A stretch of DNA of 40,414 bases from Hyphomicrobiales bacterium. Lineage in GTDB: Bacteria > Pseudomonadota > Alphaproteobacteria > Rhizobiales > Rhizobiaceae. How positions within the stretch are numbered: the first letter of the stretch is position 1; each line of letters starts with the position of its first letter. The stretch is from the NCBI GenBank assembly GCA_900469615.1, contig UBYA01000005.1, positions 51,371 to 91,784 of the forward strand, given 5' to 3'. Position numbers and translations under genes: made by a program. The notes beneath the pieces are model-generated. The model saw only the letters and a list, made by a program, of their open reading frames with translations, did no database searches and was not told the DNA's origin. Shown here one piece after another: positions 8,199 through 15,281 of this stretch.

Positions 8199-8921
8199 CT
8201 ATTTCGATCGCCGCGCCATCGGGGCCGCCATCATCAGGCGCTGGCTGAAGCGGCGCTGCAGCGGGCGCGGAATGAAAAGCGTGGCCAATGCCAGGACGAG
8301 CGCAACCATCGACACCAGCCAGAGCGCGTGGGCGCCGAGCGCATTGGCGAGAAGCGCGCCGATGACGGCGCCGACGATCATGCCGCTCCAGGGCACGATC
8401 TGCACCGTCCAGGCGAAGTCCCGATCCCCCAGCAGGAAGCGGCCGACACCGCGACCGAATCGCGAGAGCGCTCCGGTGACATAGGTCAGGCCGATCGGCA
8501 GGCCTTCGATGTGTTCGACGGTGGCGTTGACCAGGCCCATGGCAAGCACCACCAGATAGAATTGCACCAGAATGAGCGGCGGCTCCGCAAAGCCCGCGGC
8601 GGCGGCAAGAAGAGCGCTGACGCAGGCCAGCACCACGAAAGCCCGCCTGTCGGCCGCATGTGCGATGACGATGCCGAGCGCATTGCCGGCAATGAATGTC
8701 AGGATGGCGGAAAACAGCACCGCCGCATGGCCGAAATCACCCGTTCCCAGAGCAATCGCCGCCCGCGTCGTATTGCCCGTCATGAAGGACACGAAATTGC
8801 CCGTCAGCATCAGGCCGACGGCATCCGTCATGCCGGCCAGAAAGGAAATGGAAGCGACGAGCATCAATCCCGTCACCGTGCGGCGGGTCTTGATGAGACG
8901 GCGGCGGCGTTGTCTGGTCAT
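8199..8921 (-). CDS. YoaK family membrane protein (DUF1275)
   Basis: The 240-residue protein has about six hydrophobic segments and the DUF1275 hallmark near the N terminus: SFLAGMTDAVGLMLTGNFVSFMTGNTTRAA (about 26-55), followed by the central LVVLAMGLVNATVEHIEG and TYVTGALSRFGRG blocks. The function is unknown, and a transporter-like role is often proposed. It marks the edge of the core region: sequence beyond its start (8922 onward) loses recognisable core genes until tRNA-Ala. Confidence 0.85.
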   Translation of the reverse strand: MTRQRRRRLIKTRRTVTGLMLVASISFLAGMTDAVGLMLTGNFVSFMTGNTTRAAIALGTGDFGHAAVLFSAILTFIAGNALGIVIAHAADRRAFVVLACVSALLAAAAGFAEPPLILVQFYLVVLAMGLVNATVEHIEGLPIGLTYVTGALSRFGRGVGRFLLGDRDFAWTVQIVPWSGMIVGAVIGALLANALGAHALWLVSMVALVLALATLFIPRPLQRRFSQRLMMAAPMARRSK

Positions 8922-9030
8922 GGGGCGAATCGAGGTGTGTTACGGAGGGTTGGAGGGTAGCATGAACTCGGGGAGCATGCGGAGTATTACGGTGCTTGTA
9001 GGAAATGGGAAGCCTTCCTGAGGGGGCAGC

Positions 9031-9442
9031 TACAATCTCTTTTTCACAAAGGCCCGCCCAGACCCGGATTTGAGATATTTTTCGAATGCGAATGCCTGCG
9101 CCTCATCGGAAAACGCAATGTAGGTCTTTATCGACCAAGGGGCATATTTCGACGTGTAGGATATCCGTTGCTTCGCTCGTTGTATTCACGGTGCCGGTTT
9201 TGGCGTACGGCTGGTTGCTGAAGCATGTGAGCCGAATTTTCGCTCAGAACCTTTTGATCGCTTCTGATGCTGAGCACAGAAGGGTGATGGCCATAACATT
9301 CTTGGGTCTGGCCAAGCGGAAGTCTGTTGGCATTGCGGAACAAGATAGAGCGCTTATTCTCAACACGCTTTTCCGGCCTGCGCCTACTAGCCCACAAGAG
9401 GAGGGCCCGCCTCTGGGGCTGCTAGAGTTCATAAAAAAGTAG
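9031..9442 (+). pseudogene. Decayed C-terminal fragment of a DUF6161-like membrane protein
   Basis: From about 9031 one frame reads YNLFFTKARPDPDLRYFS, then NANACASSENAM, a TAG stop at 9121-9123, VFIDQGAYFDV, a second TAG at 9157-9159, and DI. The reading then continues in the next frame from about 9163 as ISVASLVVFTVPVLAYGWLL and onward to FRPAPTSPQEEGPPLGLLEF, ending at 9442. Joined across the stops and the shift it makes one smooth protein end with a membrane helix. That pattern I associate with DUF6161 proteins. The N-terminal part is missing: a stop precedes at 9019-9021. Two nonsense codons plus a frameshift indicate a dead gene remnant. The open frame from ATG 9086 alone is an artefact of this decay. 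Confidence 0.65.
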
Positions 9443-9497
9443 AGTACTTAGATGGCGGGCGATGCGCCTCTGCTACGAGCGTGCCTGACCGTCTTCA

Positions 9498-10274
9498 TTA
9501 AATGAACCCACCGTTTGCTGTGCCCTTGCGCCGTGTCTCAGCGGTTCGCTCTTCGTAGACTTCAGCCCAGATGCGGTAGGTATTCGCCACCATGCTCTCT
9601 AGCTCTTCAAGCGAATACAGCGTCACACCTTTATCACCGTAGAGCCGCGCCGTACGCCCGCCGTCATCGTCAACGCCAAAGCGAACAATCCCGAGGTTGA
9701 CCCCAGCAAAGTCATCGTCCGCAGCACGAATGCGTTCATGCATCACGGAGAATGCAAAGCGCCGTCCCGCCTTGGTAAGCCCTTTGGTGCGCCTTGGGTC
9801 GATGAATAAAGAGTAAGGCATACCGTCAATGGCGAACACGGAGGGAAGCCAGAAGTTTACCTTGCGGCCAATGCCCATCGCCATCGGGAAAAAGTCATGG
9901 TGCCGGCCCGCGATGTTGTGTTGTGCAGCAAACTCGTGGAGCGCTTTCGCAATCTGCTCATTGCTCTTGAACTCGTCGCCCGACTTGCAGGACCGAATCA
10001 GCCGCTCCCGGATTTTCTCAAAGGGCGTAGGTGACGCATCGCCAAACATTGCTGGCTGAACATTGAAGATATCAGCAAAGCATGCGCGAACGTGTTTGTA
10101 GGAGAAGGTAGAAAATCCCGTCTTCATCTTCCACAACTGCGCTCGTTGCACCTCATCAGACAGTGGAGCAAGCCGCGCCAAGTCGGTGTCAGGCAAAAGG
10201 GGTGTCGTCAAGAGGTTCTCCAGATAGTGGTTCTGGACCGACTGAGACCTTATGGTGACGGAATCGGTCTGCAA
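9498..10274 (-). CDS. Uncharacterised partner (putative toxin) of a Panacea antitoxin
   Basis: A protein of about 258 residues with no family I can name. It follows the Panacea-domain gene on the same strand and overlaps it, which is the standard antitoxin-then-toxin arrangement, so it is the presumed toxin or effector. The longest frame starts with TTG at 10274, 86 bases inside the antitoxin gene. A TTG at 10194-10196 that almost coincides with the antitoxin stop, or an internal ATG (MKTGFSTFSYK), are alternatives. Visible features are an N-terminal helical part, then FWLPSVFAIDGMPYSLFIDPRRTKGL and RFAFSVMHERIRAADDDFAGVNLGIVRF in the middle, and a C-terminal helical tail. No signal peptide or membrane helix is seen. 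The mid-region could be a compact alpha/beta catalytic domain, which is only a guess. Confidence 0.7.
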   Translation of the reverse strand: MQTDSVTIRSQSVQNHYLENLLTTPLLPDTDLARLAPLSDEVQRAQLWKMKTGFSTFSYKHVRACFADIFNVQPAMFGDASPTPFEKIRERLIRSCKSGDEFKSNEQIAKALHEFAAQHNIAGRHHDFFPMAMGIGRKVNFWLPSVFAIDGMPYSLFIDPRRTKGLTKAGRRFAFSVMHERIRAADDDFAGVNLGIVRFGVDDDGGRTARLYGDKGVTLYSLEELESMVANTYRIWAEVYEERTAETRRKGTANGGFI

Positions 10275-10737
10275 TCACACTATCCGAGATTCTCATCCCG
10301 AACGCAACTCCCGCCCGCCCCTGCTCCACGACATACCACCATGGAGAGTCCTTGGCGTGGGACAAGTCGACAAGACGACCTGTAGGCAAAGAGCCGTATG
10401 AGGCTAGAACACGCCGAATGAGATCCACGATCCGGCTGTCTTTAACGTCTTCGATGGGGCGACGCTCCCCAGTCAGGGGGTCTTGGCCGGTCGCGCGGAA
10501 CTGAATGGCTTCGCGGCCCGCCTGCTTAAATGAGCGATAGACGGTAGGATGGACAGGACCATACTGCCATGCCTCAAAATATCCCGAGACGAGAGGCGAT
10601 TTGGTTTGGATAAGATGGATGCCGTGGGAGAAATATAGGAGCTTTTGGAGTTGAATGTGCCCCAGCCCCAAGTCAATCCTGCCCGCCTCATCTAGCATGA
10701 GGTTGGCAACAGCTCTGGGGTCATATCCGGCGCTCAT
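10189..10737 (-). CDS. Panacea (SocA-like, DUF4065) domain antitoxin
   Basis: The 182-residue protein carries the Panacea fold hallmarks in order: HIQLQKLLYFSHGIHL (27-42), FEAWQYGPVHPTVYRSFKQAG (54-74) and, after a variable loop, SHAKDSPWWYVV near residue 128. Panacea domains act as antitoxins that neutralise very different toxins encoded beside them, and SocA is an adaptor of the same fold. ATG 10737 starts it and its TGA lies inside the next gene. Placed first in the pair, it is produced ahead of its partner. Its promoter should lie in 10738-10948. The setting between a decayed gene and a tRNA fits horizontal acquisition. Confidence 0.88.
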   Translation of the reverse strand: MSAGYDPRAVANLMLDEAGRIDLGLGHIQLQKLLYFSHGIHLIQTKSPLVSGYFEAWQYGPVHPTVYRSFKQAGREAIQFRATGQDPLTGERRPIEDVKDSRIVDLIRRVLASYGSLPTGRLVDLSHAKDSPWWYVVEQGRAGVAFGMRISDSVIADRFRHHKVSVGPEPLSGEPLDDTPFA

Positions 10738-10851
10738 AACATTGCGCTCTTCATCTCCAATTTGTGAAGGCAGCCTAGAATGGATTCCCAGCCGCCGCGA
10801 ATCACAAGTTACTAACGGGTGGTTTCTCGAAGCTTAATCTCCAGAAACGCG

Positions 10852-10884
10852 TGGGTACTCGCCATGGGTACTTTCTTGGGTACT
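10852..10884. repeat. Three direct TGGGTACT repeats beside tRNA-Ala 3' end
   Basis: TGGGTACT occurs at 10852-10859, 10865-10872 and 10877-10884, spaced 13 and 12 bases apart, so roughly one helical turn each. They lie 65 bases from the CCA end of the tRNA gene. Regularly phased short direct repeats next to a tRNA 3' end resemble arm-type integrase sites of an integrative element. No integrase gene is present in the window. Attribution is inference. Confidence 0.6.
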
Positions 10885-10948
10885 CAACCAGACAGCCATA
10901 CGGCACATCCATTTGATTATATTATGGAATTTTTATCGAAGGAGAATT

Positions 10949-11024
<76 letters not shown>

Positions 11025-11130
11025 ATCAAGGTGGTGCCGTTTGACCGGCCCTGGGTCCCTTCCGAGCGCTTCGCCCGTCGGGGTGGCGGCTTATTACTTG
11101 TGGTTTTCACAGATAGCAAGCCGAAAAATT

Positions 11131-11163
11131 CGGCCCGGGAAATTTTTCTTGCTTACCGGGCCG
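11131..11163 (-). terminator. Rho-independent terminator of the TIGR02300 gene
   Basis: On the minus strand a stem CGGCCCGG (11163-11156) pairs with CCGGGCCG (11138-11131) and is followed by AATTTTT. It lies 14 bases after the stop of the TIGR02300 gene and before tRNA-Ala. The loop is long (17 nt) but the stem is very GC-rich. Confidence 0.65.
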
Positions 11164-11176
11164 ACTTGTCCGCAGA

Positions 11177-11557
11177 TCAGACGTCGTCGTCGTCGCCGGT
11201 GACGCCGATGATGTCGCTCATGTCGTCATCGTCTTCATCTTCGTCGGCTTCGAGGAAGGTATCGTCGTCGTCATCGCCGATTTCGACATCGTCATCGCCG
11301 ATATCCGGAATATCGTCGCCGGCGGCAGCCTCGTCGGCATCCTCGAGCGACACCAGTTCGACTTCGGTGTTTTCGGTATCGACCTCGGCCACTTCGTCTT
11401 CTTCCGGAACTTCCTTGGAAGCGGAGGTTTCTTCAAAGAAGGACAAGGGCCAGGATTTGCCGGTATAGGGCGAGATCACCGGATCCCGGTTCAAGTCGTA
11501 GAATTTCTTGCCGGTATCGGGATCGGTACGTTTCGTTCCAAGTTCCGCTTTCGCCAC
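11177..11557 (-). CDS. TIGR02300 family acidic protein
   Basis: This 126-residue protein begins at GTG 11557, eight bases after GAGG. Its N terminus, AKAELGTKRTDPDTGKKFYD followed by LNRDPVISPYTG, is the invariant part of TIGR02300, an alphaproteobacterial family of unknown function with a possible zinc-ribbon relic. The remaining two thirds is an almost pure Asp/Glu tail, predicted disordered, with runs such as DDDDD and EADEDEDDDD. An upstream ATG would add MPNFHSAIHEALT, which lacks family support. In relatives this gene lies divergent to the aroA-cmk-rpsA cluster, and here cmk-rpsA follow on the opposite strand. Confidence 0.88.
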   Translation of the reverse strand: MAKAELGTKRTDPDTGKKFYDLNRDPVISPYTGKSWPLSFFEETSASKEVPEEDEVAEVDTENTEVELVSLEDADEAAAGDDIPDIGDDDVEIGDDDDDTFLEADEDEDDDDMSDIIGVTGDDDDV

Positions 11558-11989
11558 TGTCAAAGCCTCATGAATGGCCGAATGAAAATTCGGCAATGCC
11601 GGGGAAGCCGGCGTTTTAAGGGAAATATCAGCCGGTCCCCTTAATCGTTGCGGCCGTTTCTGTCAAAGCTAAACTTCATGCCGCTTCGCACGCGGTTTGC
11701 GCGCATTGCCGGACGACCGGTCGGCAGACCCGTGCCGGCGAGCCGGTATGAACCGCAGGACATAAGGCGAAGGGTATCGCAGCCGGCCGCAGAATGCGGC
11801 AGGAATACCCGCATCCAGCCGCGACACGCCGCTCGAACGAACGGAGCCGCGGGCTTTCCGGATTTTCTGCTATTTTGCTATGATGACAAGATTGGGCGCG
11901 ACGATCGAAGCCAGGAGTTGCTAGATCGCGCATCGGCCATTCGAAGTCCTGCAAGGGTCCGGGGATGGCGGCAACAACGGATCGAAGCC
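11558..11989. other. 432-base gap without a recognisable gene
   Basis: No credible gene is seen between the TIGR02300 start and the PaiB-like start. An open frame continuous with paiB runs from 11648, but its translation (many Arg and Pro, no recognisable domain) looks non-coding. I looked for an EPSP synthase (aroA) remnant here, because aroA normally precedes cmk in this order, and saw none of its conserved segments. The region must hold the promoters for both flanking genes. Confidence 0.6.
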
Positions 11990-12625
11990 ATGTATCAGCC
12001 CCCACATCACCGCGAAGACGATCTCGGCACGCAGCACCGGCTGATCCGCGCGCATCCGCTGGGAATGCTCATTACCGCGGGCGGCGGCGGGCTGATCGCC
12101 AATGCGGTGCCGTTTCATCTCAATGCGGAACTTTCGCCCAAGGGCACCCTGCAGGCGCATCTTGCCAGGGCGAACGGCCAGTGGAAGGAGATCGCGGCGG
12201 GAGCACCAGTGCTCGTCGTCTTCCAGGGCGCCGACACCTACATCACGCCATCCTGGTATGCGACGAAGCGGGAGACCGGCAAGGTGGTGCCGACCTGGAA
12301 CTATGCGATCGTGCAGGTCCGCGGAAGCGCGCGCACGATCGAGGATCCCGCCTGGCTGCGCACGCAGATCGGGGCGCTGACGGGGGAAAACGAAAGCGAC
12401 CGTGCGCAGCCCTGGGCGGTGGAGGACGCGCCGCCGGACTTCATCGCGGCCCAGATGAAAGGCATTGTCGGCATCGAAATCGACATCGAGACGATTGACG
12501 GCAAGTGGAAGGTGAGCCAGAACCGGCCGCTCGCCGACCGGCAGGGCGTGGCCGAGGGGCTTGCGGCGATCGATCGCAGCGAAGCAGCCGAGATGGCCGA
12601 TCTGGTGCGCCGCTACGGCAAGTAG
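11990..12625 (+). CDS. PaiB-family FMN-binding protein
   Basis: The 211-residue protein has the PaiB/FMN_bind_2 signature throughout: MYQPPHHREDD at the start, LIRAHPLGMLIT near 18-29, YITPSWYATKRETGKVVPTW at about 84-103, and GIEIDIETIDGKWKVSQNRP near 160-179. Bacillus subtilis PaiB is described as a transcriptional regulator of sporulation and protease genes. The fold is a split-barrel flavin-binding domain, so an oxidoreductase or heme-related role is equally possible here. It ends 33 bases before cmk on the same strand and is probably co-transcribed with it. A weak ribosome site (GGATCGAAG) precedes the ATG. Confidence 0.88.
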   Translation: MYQPPHHREDDLGTQHRLIRAHPLGMLITAGGGGLIANAVPFHLNAELSPKGTLQAHLARANGQWKEIAAGAPVLVVFQGADTYITPSWYATKRETGKVVPTWNYAIVQVRGSARTIEDPAWLRTQIGALTGENESDRAQPWAVEDAPPDFIAAQMKGIVGIEIDIETIDGKWKVSQNRPLADRQGVAEGLAAIDRSEAAEMADLVRRYGK

Positions 12626-12658
12626 AGCAGGAAATACAGGGTAGGGACGAAAGAAGAC

Positions 12659-13291
12659 ATGATCATCGCCATCGACGGACCTGCGGCTGCCGGCAAGGGA
12701 ACCCTGGCACGCCGGATCGCCGAAACCTTCGGTTTTCATCATCTCGACACCGGCCTCACCTATCGCGCGACCGCCAAGGCCCTGCTCGATGCCGGACTGC
12801 CGCTGGACGACGAAGCCGTGGCCGAAGGCATGGCGCTCAGGGTCGACCTTGCCGGGCTCGACCGGACCGTTCTGTCGAGGCACGAGATCGGCGAGGCCGC
12901 ATCGAAGATCGCCGTCATGCCGGCCGTGCGCCGGGCGCTGGTCGAGGCGCAGCGCCGCTTTGCCGAAAAGACGCCGGGCACGGTGCTCGACGGCCGCGAC
13001 ATCGGCACCGTCGTCTGCCCCGGCGCGCCGGTGAAGCTCTATGTCACGGCTTCGGCCGAAGTCCGCGCCAGACGCCGCTACGAAGAGATCGTCGAGGCCG
13101 GGGGCAGCGCCGATTACGATGCCATTTTCGAGGATGTGAAGCGGCGCGACGAGCGCGATATGGGCCGCACCGACAGCCCGCTGAAACCCGCCGAAGACGC
13201 GTACTTGCTAGATACCTCAGAAATGAGTATAGAAGCGGCGTTTCAGACGGCGAAATCGATCATCGACGCCGCTCTGAGCCGAAATGCCTGA
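12659..13291 (+). CDS. cmk: Cytidylate kinase
   Basis: Cmk phosphorylates CMP and dCMP with ATP. The 210-residue protein has the P-loop GPAAAGKGT (7-15), the CMP-site block [12 protein letters not shown] (about 26-37), [11 protein letters not shown] near 114-124 and the lid RRDERDMGR near 161-169. One deviation is LDTGLTYRA where most Cmk have LDTGAMYRA, a conservative change in the NMP-binding helix. It precedes rpsA by 181 bases, a nearly universal bacterial pairing. GAAAGAAG upstream of ATG 12659 serves as ribosome site. Confidence 0.94.
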   Translation: MIIAIDGPAAAGKGTLARRIAETFGFHHLDTGLTYRATAKALLDAGLPLDDEAVAEGMALRVDLAGLDRTVLSRHEIGEAASKIAVMPAVRRALVEAQRRFAEKTPGTVLDGRDIGTVVCPGAPVKLYVTASAEVRARRRYEEIVEAGGSADYDAIFEDVKRRDERDMGRTDSPLKPAEDAYLLDTSEMSIEAAFQTAKSIIDAALSRNA

Positions 13292-13433
13292 AAATATGAG
13301 CGGCTTTCGCGCGCTTCCGCGCCCGAAACCGCCGATTTCAATAGCCTGACATTCCGTCCAAGCGCCGGATAGCTTCCCGAAGGGGAGGCGGACTGGGGTC
13401 AGGTTCTGTTCAACGCGAACCACCGGCGCGTCA

Positions 13434-13459
13434 GTGTCCAGATCGCACGATCGGGACAC
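13434..13459 (+). promoter_or_regulatory. Leader hairpin next to the rpsA ribosome site
   Basis: GTGTCC (13434-13439) plus GATCG (13441-13445) pair with CGATC (13448-13452) plus GGACAC (13454-13459), interrupted by one A/G mismatch. The hairpin ends three bases before the AGGAG ribosome site at 13463-13467. It has no following T tract, so it is not a terminator. Its position suggests translational control, for example S1 autoregulation, which is inference. Confidence 0.6.
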
Positions 13460-13472
13460 GCCAGGAGATTTT

Positions 13473-15176
13473 ATGTCTGTAACTTCCCCCTCTCGCGAAG
13501 ATTTCGCAGCTCTTCTCGAAGAATCCTTTGCCAAGAACGATCTGGCTGAAGGCTATGTCACCAAGGGCATCATCACCGCCATCGAAAAGGATGTCGCCGT
13601 TGTGGACGTCGGCCTCAAGGTCGAAGGCCGCATCGCGCTGAAGGAATTCGGTGCGCGCGCCAAGGACGGCACGCTCAAGGTCGGCGATGAAGTCGAAGTC
13701 TACGTCGAGCGTATCGAAAACGCGCTTGGCGAAGCCGTTCTGTCGCGCGAAAAGGCTCGCCGCGAGGAAAGCTGGATCAAGCTCGAAGCCAAGTTCGAAG
13801 CTGGCGAGCGCGTCGAAGGCGTCATCTTCAACCAGGTCAAGGGCGGCTTCACCGTCGATCTCGACGGCGCTATCGCCTTCCTGCCGCGTTCGCAGGTCGA
13901 CATCCGTCCGATCCGCGACGTCACCCCGCTGATGCACAACCCGCAGCCCTTCGAAATCCTCAAGATGGACAAGCGTCGCGGCAACATCGTCGTATCGCGC
14001 CGTACGGTTCTGGAAGAGTCCCGTGCCGAGCAGCGTTCTGAAATCGTTCAGAACCTCGAAGAAGGCCAGGTTGTTGACGGCGTCGTCAAGAACATCACCG
14101 ATTACGGTGCGTTCGTCGACCTCGGCGGCATCGACGGCCTGCTGCACGTCACCGACATGGCATGGCGCCGTGTGAACCATCCGTCGGAAATCCTGTCCAT
14201 CGGCCAGCAGGTCAAGGTACAGATCATCCGCATCAACCAGGAAACCCACCGTATCTCGCTCGGCATGAAGCAGCTCGAGAGCGATCCGTGGGATGGCATC
14301 CAGGCCAAGTATCCGGAAGGCAAGAAGATTTCCGGTACGGTCACGAACATCACCGACTACGGTGCGTTCGTCGAGCTGGAGCCGGGCATCGAAGGCCTCA
14401 TCCACATCTCGGAAATGTCCTGGACCAAGAAGAACGTTCACCCCGGCAAGATCCTGTCCACGAGCCAGGAAGTCGAAGTCGTCGTTCTCGAAGTCGATCC
14501 GACCAAGCGTCGTATCTCGCTCGGCCTGAAGCAGACGCTGGAAAACCCGTGGGCAGCATTCGCCCGCAACCATCCGGCCGGCACCGAAGTCGAAGGCGAA
14601 GTCAAGAACAAGACCGAATTCGGCCTGTTCATCGGCCTCGACGGCGATGTGGACGGCATGGTGCACCTCTCCGACCTCGACTGGAACCGTCCGGGCGAAC
14701 AGGTCATCGAGGAGTTCAACAAGGGTGACGTCGTCAAGGCCGTCGTTCTCGACGTCGACGTCGAGAAGGAACGCATCTCGCTCGGCATCAAGCAGCTCGG
14801 CAAGGACGCAGTCGGCGAAGCAGCCGCTTCCGGCGACCTGCGCAAGAATGCAGTCGTTTCCTGCGAAGTCATCGCAGTCAACGACGGCGGCATCGAAGTG
14901 AAGCTCGTCAACCACGAAGACATCACCTCGTTCATCCGCCGCGCCGATCTGTCGCGTGACCGTGACGAACAGCGTCCGGAGCGTTTCTCGGTTGGTCAGG
15001 TTGTCGACGCTCGCGTCACCAACTTCTCCAAGAAGGACCGCAAGATCATGCTGTCGATCAAGGCTCTGGAAATCGCGGAAGAGAAGGAAGCCGTCGCTCA
15101 GTTCGGTTCTTCCGACTCGGGCGCTTCGCTCGGCGATATCCTTGGCGCGGCTCTGAAGAACCGCAACGCCGAATAA
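13473..15176 (+). CDS. rpsA: 30S ribosomal protein S1
   Basis: S1 delivers mRNA to the 30S subunit. The 567-residue protein contains six OB-fold S1 repeats, starting near residues 28, 112, 199, 284, 371 and 457. The third to fifth are the best conserved (NITDYGAFVDLGGIDGLLHV, NITDYGAFVELEPGIEGLIH, NKTEFGLFIGLDGDVDGMVH). ATG 13473 is preceded by AGGAG, and the upstream GTG at 13434 lies in the leader hairpin and is rejected. Codon use is more strongly biased than in neighbours, with many GTC, ATC, AAG and CGT codons, as expected for a highly expressed gene. A strong terminator follows. Confidence 0.97.
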   Translation: MSVTSPSREDFAALLEESFAKNDLAEGYVTKGIITAIEKDVAVVDVGLKVEGRIALKEFGARAKDGTLKVGDEVEVYVERIENALGEAVLSREKARREESWIKLEAKFEAGERVEGVIFNQVKGGFTVDLDGAIAFLPRSQVDIRPIRDVTPLMHNPQPFEILKMDKRRGNIVVSRRTVLEESRAEQRSEIVQNLEEGQVVDGVVKNITDYGAFVDLGGIDGLLHVTDMAWRRVNHPSEILSIGQQVKVQIIRINQETHRISLGMKQLESDPWDGIQAKYPEGKKISGTVTNITDYGAFVELEPGIEGLIHISEMSWTKKNVHPGKILSTSQEVEVVVLEVDPTKRRISLGLKQTLENPWAAFARNHPAGTEVEGEVKNKTEFGLFIGLDGDVDGMVHLSDLDWNRPGEQVIEEFNKGDVVKAVVLDVDVEKERISLGIKQLGKDAVGEAAASGDLRKNAVVSCEVIAVNDGGIEVKLVNHEDITSFIRRADLSRDRDEQRPERFSVGQVVDARVTNFSKKDRKIMLSIKALEIAEEKEAVAQFGSSDSGASLGDILGAALKNRNAE

Positions 15177-15203
15177 TCCCGGCTAAAACCTGGAAAACAA
15201 AAG

Positions 15204-15232
15204 ACCCGCCGGAGCGATCCGGCGGGTTTTTC
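15204..15232 (+). terminator. Rho-independent terminator of rpsA
   Basis: ACCCGCCGGA (15204-15213), loop GCGA, then TCCGGCGGGT (15218-15227) running into TTTTTC. The 10-bp perfect stem, tetraloop and T run make this a textbook terminator. It lies 27 bases after the rpsA stop. Confidence 0.93.
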
Positions 15233-15281
15233 TTTGGCGGCCATGACATACCTGCGCCCGGCCGTTCCGCTCCCATGGCGC

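Noticed and set aside
8922..9085. Second attachment site (copy of the tRNA-Ala 3' end)
   Set aside because: I searched by eye for the tRNA 3' segment at the far edge of the accessory patch and found no copy. If an att duplicate exists it lies elsewhere or has been lost.
11648..11989. N-terminal extension of the PaiB-like frame
   Set aside because: The PaiB family begins at MYQPPHHREDD. The upstream translation has no homology signal and would add 114 atypical residues.
13434..13472. GTG at 13434 as the rpsA start
   Set aside because: It lies inside the leader hairpin and adds 13 residues unlike S1. ATG 13473 has AGGAG at the right distance.
13431..14915. A 494-codon open frame antisense to rpsA
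   Set aside because: It mirrors the strongly biased rpsA codons, shows only low-complexity acidic sequence and no family resemblance. It is a shadow of rpsA.
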